Below, in pieces: positions 6,702 through 10,580 of a stretch of 10,580 bases of DNA; the stretch's first letter is position 1; the number at the start of each line of letters is the position of its first letter. The notes under the pieces are model-generated. The model had not been told where the DNA came from. It saw only the letters and a program-made list of their open reading frames with translations, and did not search any database. This DNA comes from Methanosarcinaceae archaeon (GTDB lineage Archaea > Halobacteriota > Methanosarcinia > Methanosarcinales > Methanosarcinaceae), in NCBI GenBank assembly GCA_030594665.1, contig JAUVET010000028.1, positions 1-10,580 of the forward strand, in the 5' to 3' direction. Made by a program: the position numbers and the translations under genes.

Positions 6702-9088
6702 TCAAACCCCATTTTATCCAAATGCCCGTTCACCTTCATTTCCAGTTCATCAACTTGTGCATTCAACACAGGCATGGGCGTTGCATAGCGTTCCGCCAGT
6801 TCCTTTATGCGCCTTGTAAGACGCTGGGAAATACGCTCCAACTCAGACGTAACATCCTGACTGATGGCAGCCATCCATTTATCGTCCACAACAAGCGTTT
6901 TGATCTCACCCTCAGTAAACGTTTTGTACTTCCCAATAACCAATTTATCCAGTGCCTTTTGAGCATCTTTGATCTTCTTTCTGGAATTTGCTTCCTCTTC
7001 AATCAGCCGCAAATACGCCTCTAACACTTCCCTCTCCTCAGCAGAATCTGCATCGTTCTTGATTGCTTTGATACGCTTTTGCACATTGGCTTTACTGATC
7101 TTGCCCTTGTCCGTTTTTACTTCCTCAAGCAAACCATCTTCACCGCTATGCTCCTCGCCCATCTCTTCTATTCGGCGGCTAACATCATCACGCTCAGCCT
7201 CCAATTGCCCTATCTCATTCTGCTCGGCTGTAAAATAACGACCAATAACATACTGCTTGGGCACCAGTTCACTGTCCCATTCATCCTTCTTTCCATTGAC
7301 CCGTGATAATTCAACCTTCCAGCCATCAGCAGAAATAATGTAAACATCATCCTGCATAATATCCACCCAGTAGGTCATAAGATGCTGATACATATCATAC
7401 TGGTCTATCAATTCTTTACCTGCAAATGATGTAAGTATATCCTCAGACAACTTGAAAATCACATCTTTTGGCTTGGCATCCTTATCCAGACTTTTCAGCA
7501 CAGGTATCCATTTATCTTTCCACAGATCAAAAGCCGAAACAATACTTTCAGTATATCCCGTAAACTCAGGATGCGAAAAAATCGTGTGTTTGATCTCATC
7601 CTGTGCAATTTTCAACTCAACATACCCTTCCCGTGAATCTGTGCTAAACAATGCATCCTTAAGCGTTGGATACACTGACCAGTAATCACCCAGAGCATCA
7701 ATATCCTGCTTTGGAATACCACCCCTCAAATGAGCCTTAATATCCTGAATATCCTCAGCTTCCTGACTATCAATATAACGGGGAATGTTCAGATTATACT
7801 CGTTCCTCTCAATCTCTTCCACAGCCACCATGCGGGAATACTTGGGAACTTCAGTTTGCTTATTAAACACATCCACAATGCTATGAATATCCTGCTCCCT
7901 CAGACGATTTTTATTACCATCCTTCACAAAACCCTTGCTGGCATCCACCATAAAGATACCTTTTCGACCATCAGCATACTCTTTATCAATAACAATGATA
8001 CATGCAGGAATGCCAGTCCCGTAAAAAAGATTTGCAGGCAACCCGATAATACCCTTAATAACACCTCTTCGGATCAGGTTCGTGCGTATATCCGCCTCAG
8101 CATTCCCACGAAACAAAACACCATGAGGCAAAATTATCGCACCCTTGCCTTTACTTTTAAGTGAACGTATAAGATGCAACAAAAAAGCATAATCGCCATT
8201 CTTGGCTGGCGGTATGCCATCTTTGAAACGTTCGTATTGATCATTTACCGGATTTAATCCAGTACTCCACGCTTTAGAAGAAAAAGGAGGATTCGCAACA
8301 GCAAAATCAAATGTCTTCAGTGTCCCGTCAGTATTTTTAAAATAAGGATTTGAAAGTGTATTATCCTGCCATATTTCGGCTGATTCATTGCCATGCAAGA
8401 TCATATTCATTTTAGCCAAAGCCTTCGTGGCATTATCCATCTCCTGCCCATAGATAGTAATACCATTTGGTGCTTCATCAGCAGCTTTTAACAACAAGGA
8501 GCCACTACCACAGGTGGGATCATAAACGGTTTGTTCCTGACTTTCAGCTTTATTGATACCAATCACTTTAGCTATTATACGAGAAACTTCAGCCGGCGTA
8601 TAAAATTGTCCTTTGCTTTTACCCGATTCAGTCGCAAAATGTCGCATCAGATATTCATAGGCATCACCTAAAATATCGTCACCTTCGGCTTTGTTCTTGC
8701 TAAAATCAAGACCTTCCTCTTGGAATATACCCACGAGTTTCGAAAGCCTGTCGATCTTCTCATTTCCTTTGCCAAGCTTGTCCGAATTGTCAAAATCAGC
8801 TACATCGATTACACCCTTCAGGTTATTGGCTTTTGCAAGTGCCGCTATGATTGTATTAATGCCTTCTCCAATGTCTTTTTTGCCTTTAAGGGCAACCATG
8901 TCCTGAAAGTTACCACCCTCAGGAACCATAATATTGGCATACTTATCTCCTGCGTATTTATCAGATACATATTTCACAAATAACAGAACCAATACATAGT
9001 CCTTGTATTGGGAGGCATCCATTCCGCCCCTCAACTCATCACAACTTTTCCAGAGGGAGCTATATAATTCACTTTTTTTAATTGCCAT
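6698..9088 (-). CDS. hsdM: Type I restriction-modification DNA adenine methyltransferase subunit M (long form)
   Basis: HsdM transfers methyl from S-adenosylmethionine to adenine N6 within the HsdS-defined target, protecting self DNA. Numbered from an ATG at 9106, the HsdM N-terminal helical domain (SELYSSLWKSCDELRGGMDA onward) covers about 12-150. SAM-binding motif I is DPTCGSGSLLLKA at 196-208 and catalytic motif IV is NPPF at 272-275. The MTase domain extends to about 450, followed by a long extra region. From about 622 it is rich in charged residues with coiled-coil character and ends HLDKMGFE. I prefer the ATG at 9088 (796 residues, MAIKKSELYSS) because AAGGA at 9096-9100 is seven bases upstream of it. 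Standard HsdM is about 500 residues, but a family of about 800 with this start exists, so the length is not damage. The stop overlaps the remnant as ATGA. It is first in the operon. Confidence 0.96.
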   Translation of the reverse strand: MAIKKSELYSSLWKSCDELRGGMDASQYKDYVLVLLFVKYVSDKYAGDKYANIMVPEGGNFQDMVALKGKKDIGEGINTIIAALAKANNLKGVIDVADFDNSDKLGKGNEKIDRLSKLVGIFQEEGLDFSKNKAEGDDILGDAYEYLMRHFATESGKSKGQFYTPAEVSRIIAKVIGINKAESQEQTVYDPTCGSGSLLLKAADEAPNGITIYGQEMDNATKALAKMNMILHGNESAEIWQDNTLSNPYFKNTDGTLKTFDFAVANPPFSSKAWSTGLNPVNDQYERFKDGIPPAKNGDYAFLLHLIRSLKSKGKGAIILPHGVLFRGNAEADIRTNLIRRGVIKGIIGLPANLFYGTGIPACIIVIDKEYADGRKGIFMVDASKGFVKDGNKNRLREQDIHSIVDVFNKQTEVPKYSRMVAVEEIERNEYNLNIPRYIDSQEAEDIQDIKAHLRGGIPKQDIDALGDYWSVYPTLKDALFSTDSREGYVELKIAQDEIKHTIFSHPEFTGYTESIVSAFDLWKDKWIPVLKSLDKDAKPKDVIFKLSEDILTSFAGKELIDQYDMYQHLMTYWVDIMQDDVYIISADGWKVELSRVNGKKDEWDSELVPKQYVIGRYFTAEQNEIGQLEAERDDVSRRIEEMGEEHSGEDGLLEEVKTDKGKISKANVQKRIKAIKNDADSAEEREVLEAYLRLIEEEANSRKKIKDAQKALDKLVIGKYKTFTEGEIKTLVVDDKWMAAISQDVTSELERISQRLTRRIKELAERYATPMPVLNAQVDELEMKVNGHLDKMGFE

Positions 9089-9095
9089 TTTTAAT

Positions 9096-9139
9096 TCCTT
9101 TACCATGTAAAATCATGAATCATATTTAAAAATTCGGTT
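9096..9139 (-). promoter_or_regulatory. Predicted archaeal promoter and ribosome site for the hsdM operon
   Basis: On the minus strand AACCG-AATTTTTAAATATG resembles a BRE followed by a TATA box (about 9123-9134). Archaeal spacing of roughly 26 bases from the TATA centre would put transcription start near 9101, with a short leader containing the AAGGA ribosome site at 9096-9100 before the ATG at 9088. This start would exclude the upstream ATG at 9106. The positions are inferred from pattern only. Confidence 0.45.
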
Positions 9140-9142
9140 TTG

Positions 9143-9216
9143 CTATGGTTCTAGAAAATCCTCGCGATGCTCGGATCAACCATGGAAAACTATGGCGTCA
9201 TTCTAGCATCTCGCGA
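9143..9216. repeat. Imperfect direct repeat of three boxes upstream of hsdM
   Basis: Two copies share the same three words in the same order. Copy one is CTATGG (9143-9148), TTCTAG (9149-9154) and CTCGCGA (9161-9167). Copy two is CTATGG (9190-9195), TTCTAG (9201-9206) and CTCGCGA (9210-9216). The spacers between boxes differ in length and sequence. The pair sits directly upstream of the predicted hsdM TATA box. This suits a tandem regulator-binding site for the operon, or an old duplication at an insertion boundary. The function is unknown. Confidence 0.5.
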
Positions 9217-9250
9217 AACACAATTCTGGTTATTAGCAATGTTATCTATT

Positions 9251-9270
9251 CAGATTATAATTATTATCTG
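9251..9270. repeat. 20-bp near-palindrome in the divergent intergenic region
   Basis: CAGATTATAATTATTATCTG is symmetric except for one mismatched pair (the T at the sixth position from each end). It lies about 160 bases upstream of the hsdM start and is followed closely by TATA-like sequence. It could bind a dimeric regulator. Very AT-rich palindromes also arise by chance, so the confidence is modest. Confidence 0.4.
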
Positions 9271-9505
9271 GATAGAACCTTATATATAGTACCTTTCCAC
9301 CCTATATAATTGAAAATATGAGTTTATTTCTACCTGCATAAAACTGTATCTATTAGAAAGAATATGGCACGGTTGTCAGGTTGGAATACAATTCAAAAAG
9401 GGAAGAAGATTGGTGAAAAACGATCTGATTGAAGTTCATCTTGATTTTGAAACAGGATTTTAGACAGTCACAGGATATAATATAAAAATTCCTTCAAAAT
9501 TCTTA

Positions 9506-9522
9506 ATTATTATAAAATTTAT
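9506..9522 (+). promoter_or_regulatory. Possible TATA element for the substrate-binding protein gene
   Basis: ATTATTATAAAATTTAT is TATA-like and about 80-100 bases upstream of the ATG at 9604. It would give a 5' leader of roughly 55-65 bases. Other AT-rich words nearby, such as at 9474-9487, are equally plausible. The assignment is weak. Confidence 0.25.
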
Positions 9523-9603
9523 GCTCTAACTCAAATCAAATTGATCGATCTTTCTGTACAGCACCCGAACAGATGGACACCGATCGAATGAAGGAGATCA
9601 ACA

Positions 9604-10542
9604 ATGAATAAGATTCAACGAATAACAATTGCAACCATGCTTCTGCTCATCATGGCAGTCTCCGCCACTGCGGCGACTGGAGCAGATATGATACGGATCG
9701 CTGATCCGTCCGGAGACTATGGATACCCTACCCCGCACGGACATTATTCCCGCGGCAGCGGTTATATACAGATGAGCTTAATCTTCGATACGCTCGTCTG
9801 GAAGGATGCGGACGGATTTGTTCCGGCGCTTGCCGATGAGTGGAGTTACGACGAGGGCGAAAACGCATACACGTTCAATCTGAACCTGGATGCTAAATGG
9901 ACCGATGGAACCGACTTTACTGCAGAAGATGTCAGGTTTACAATCGAGTATTTCAAGGAGTATCCTTACATCTGGGCAGATCTTGCGAGTGTGGAAACCT
10001 GCGAAGTTGTTGACCCTGATACTGTGAAGATAATCCTGAAAGAGCCTTATGCGCCATTCATAACCGAGATTGCCGGGTCGGTGCCGATACTGCCCGAACA
10101 TGTCTGGAATGAGGTCGATGACCCTGCAAACTTCGTAGATGAGCGTGCGCTCATCGGAACCGGTCCGTATATGCTTGTGGACTATAGCAGGGAGCATTCC
10201 TCATATCTCTATCGTGCAAACCACGGATACTATCGCGGAGAGCCGAAATTTGAGAAGGTGGTATTTATCAAGGCAAAAGACGGTCAGGTCGTACTACAGA
10301 ACGGGGACGCTGATATGGCGCCAGTAAAACCGGAAGCTATCGAAACACTGGAGAAAAATGGATTTACGGCGGTATACGGGTCATGCTTCTGGAACCACAA
10401 GCTGATGATAAACCACCACAAGGAACCATTCAGCAGAAAAGAGTTCAGACAGGCTCTGGCGTACGGCATCAATGAAAATAAACGGAAATCGCGGTGCGTC
10501 GCGATGCCTGTTTGTGCGGCATCAAACTGCGGGTGCATGTGA
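9604..10542 (+). CDS. Peptide/nickel-type ABC transporter substrate-binding protein (SBP family 5), C-terminus lost
   Basis: This extracytoplasmic binding protein would capture oligopeptides, nickel or similar solutes for an ABC importer. Residues 1 to about 24 form a signal peptide (TMLLLIMAVSATA core); there is no lipobox cysteine. Family landmarks follow: YIQMSLIFDTLVWKDADGFV near 55-75, the LADEWSYD region, TDGTDFTAEDVRFTIEYF near 100-118, LIGTGPYMLVDY near 182-195, and FSRKEFRQALAYGIN ending at 290. The start has AGGAG at 9592-9596, seven bases upstream. Normal members have about 500-560 residues. Here similarity stops at residue 290, followed by 22 unrelated Cys- and Arg-rich residues and a stop. 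The sequence after about 10473-10482 is instead the antisense of another gene, so this frame is a 3'-truncated fusion and probably non-functional, or an assembly artefact. The high G+C matches pyrF, suggesting resident DNA. Confidence 0.8.
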   Translation: MNKIQRITIATMLLLIMAVSATAATGADMIRIADPSGDYGYPTPHGHYSRGSGYIQMSLIFDTLVWKDADGFVPALADEWSYDEGENAYTFNLNLDAKWTDGTDFTAEDVRFTIEYFKEYPYIWADLASVETCEVVDPDTVKIILKEPYAPFITEIAGSVPILPEHVWNEVDDPANFVDERALIGTGPYMLVDYSREHSSYLYRANHGYYRGEPKFEKVVFIKAKDGQVVLQNGDADMAPVKPEAIETLEKNGFTAVYGSCFWNHKLMINHHKEPFSRKEFRQALAYGINENKRKSRCVAMPVCAASNCGCM

Positions 10543-10580
10543 ATAATATCGGTTCCGATGGCTACATGTACGGTGACCGG
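10473..10580 (-). pseudogene. Internal fragment of a conserved enzyme with an AIGTDIIHMHP motif, entering from the right edge
   Basis: The minus-strand frame is open from the window edge and reads VTVHVAIGTDIIHMHP (ending at 10533), then QFDAAQTGIA, then THRDFRLF (ending at 10476). The motif is strongly protein-like with good codon composition. From memory it resembles a conserved prokaryotic family sometimes annotated as deoxyhypusine-synthase-like; the family name is uncertain. After RLFS the frame continues to a stop at 10284, but those codons are merely antisense to the substrate-binding protein gene, so the C-terminus is missing. The 5' part lies outside the window. Its 3' end abuts the broken 3' end of the convergent transporter gene. 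Confidence 0.6.

Larger units (their letters stand above)
9217..9603. other. AT-rich intergenic region between the defence operon and the transporter gene
   Basis: This stretch lies between the divergent hsdM and substrate-binding protein genes. I see no RNA gene, no insertion sequence ends and no CRISPR repeats. Very short frames occur, such as 22 codons from an ATG at 9364 and 17 from a GTG at 9413. They lack convincing ribosome sites and match nothing I recognise. Several TATA-like words occur, for example TTATATATA near 9279-9288 and CTATATAAT near 9302-9310. Decay debris from insertion of the defence block is possible but not shown. Confidence 0.5.

Noticed and set aside
7730..8164. Open frames on the plus strand inside hsdM, hsdS and hsdR (for example 144 codons at 7730-8164 and 145 codons at 5627-6064)
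   Set aside because: They are antisense to genes with complete, recognisable domain motifs, their translations have no recognisable features, and they lack ribosome sites.
9089..9106. hsdM start at the ATG at 9106
   Set aside because: It has no good ribosome site and would lie about at the predicted transcription start. The ATG at 9088 has AAGGA at proper spacing and gives the usual MAIKKSELYSS.
9322..9432. Small plus-strand frame with a 22-codon part from ATG at 9364
   Set aside because: There is no Shine-Dalgarno site at useful spacing, the product is unrecognised, and a frame of this length is expected by chance.
10471..10542. Simple one-base frameshift at the A-rich run near 10476-10483 as explanation for the broken transporter gene
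   Set aside because: Restoring the third frame gives TEIAVRRDACLCGIK and onward, which does not look like the continuation of the SBP family, whereas the minus strand there gives a clear conserved-protein motif.
1..10580. CRISPR array, tRNA/rRNA genes, insertion sequence, integrase, or BREX/DISARM-type components
   Set aside because: No regular repeat-spacer pattern, RNA-gene-like sequence, transposase or recombinase motifs, or additional defence signature genes were seen.

Overview
The window is a type I restriction-modification (defence) operon lying between two chromosomal genes of what looks like a euryarchaeon, possibly a methanogen or methanotroph relative. The archaeal reading rests on the left-edge gene, an archaeal-type orotidine 5'-phosphate decarboxylase, and on TATA-like promoter elements combined with Shine-Dalgarno sites. 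The genus cannot be fixed from the sequence. The flanking genes are clearly richer in G+C than the operon: by hand count 37/60 in 61-120 and 35/60 in 9661-9720, against 25/60 in 8581-8640. This fits horizontal acquisition of the block.

Layout. 1-363 (-) is the N-terminal part of pyrF, running off the left edge. About 467-9088 is one minus-strand operon. In transcription order it holds hsdM (methyltransferase, long form), a 69-codon remnant of a DUF1016/YhcG-like gene, hsdS (specificity), a complete DUF1016/YhcG-like PD-(D/E)XK nuclease-family gene, a 27-codon open tail of unknown origin, hsdR (restriction translocase), and a YgjP-like zinc metallopeptidase (COG1451/DUF45). Junctions are very tight: ATGA overlaps at hsdM/remnant, remnant/hsdS, hsdS/DUF1016 and tail/hsdR, and TAG-C-ATG at hsdR/metallopeptidase. 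Expression is therefore probably translationally coupled along the whole cluster.

9089-9603 is an AT-rich region between the divergent hsdM and a plus-strand transporter gene. It carries a likely archaeal promoter for hsdM, a three-box imperfect direct repeat just upstream of that promoter, and a 20-bp near-palindrome. No RNA gene or convincing small CDS was seen there.

9604-10542 (+) starts as a secreted peptide/nickel-type ABC transporter substrate-binding protein (SBP family 5) but is broken. Around 10471-10482 the sequence switches to the antisense of another gene, whose minus-strand frame (10580 down to about 10473) reads like a conserved enzyme fragment with an AIGTDIIHMHP...RDFRLF signature. 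Two convergent genes thus appear joined tail to tail with both 3' ends missing, through either a real deletion or an assembly chimera.

Working together, HsdM and HsdS would form the modification enzyme and HsdR would add ATP-driven translocation and cleavage. The DUF1016 protein and the YgjP-like peptidase are accessory genes recurrently found beside type I loci; their exact role here is inference.
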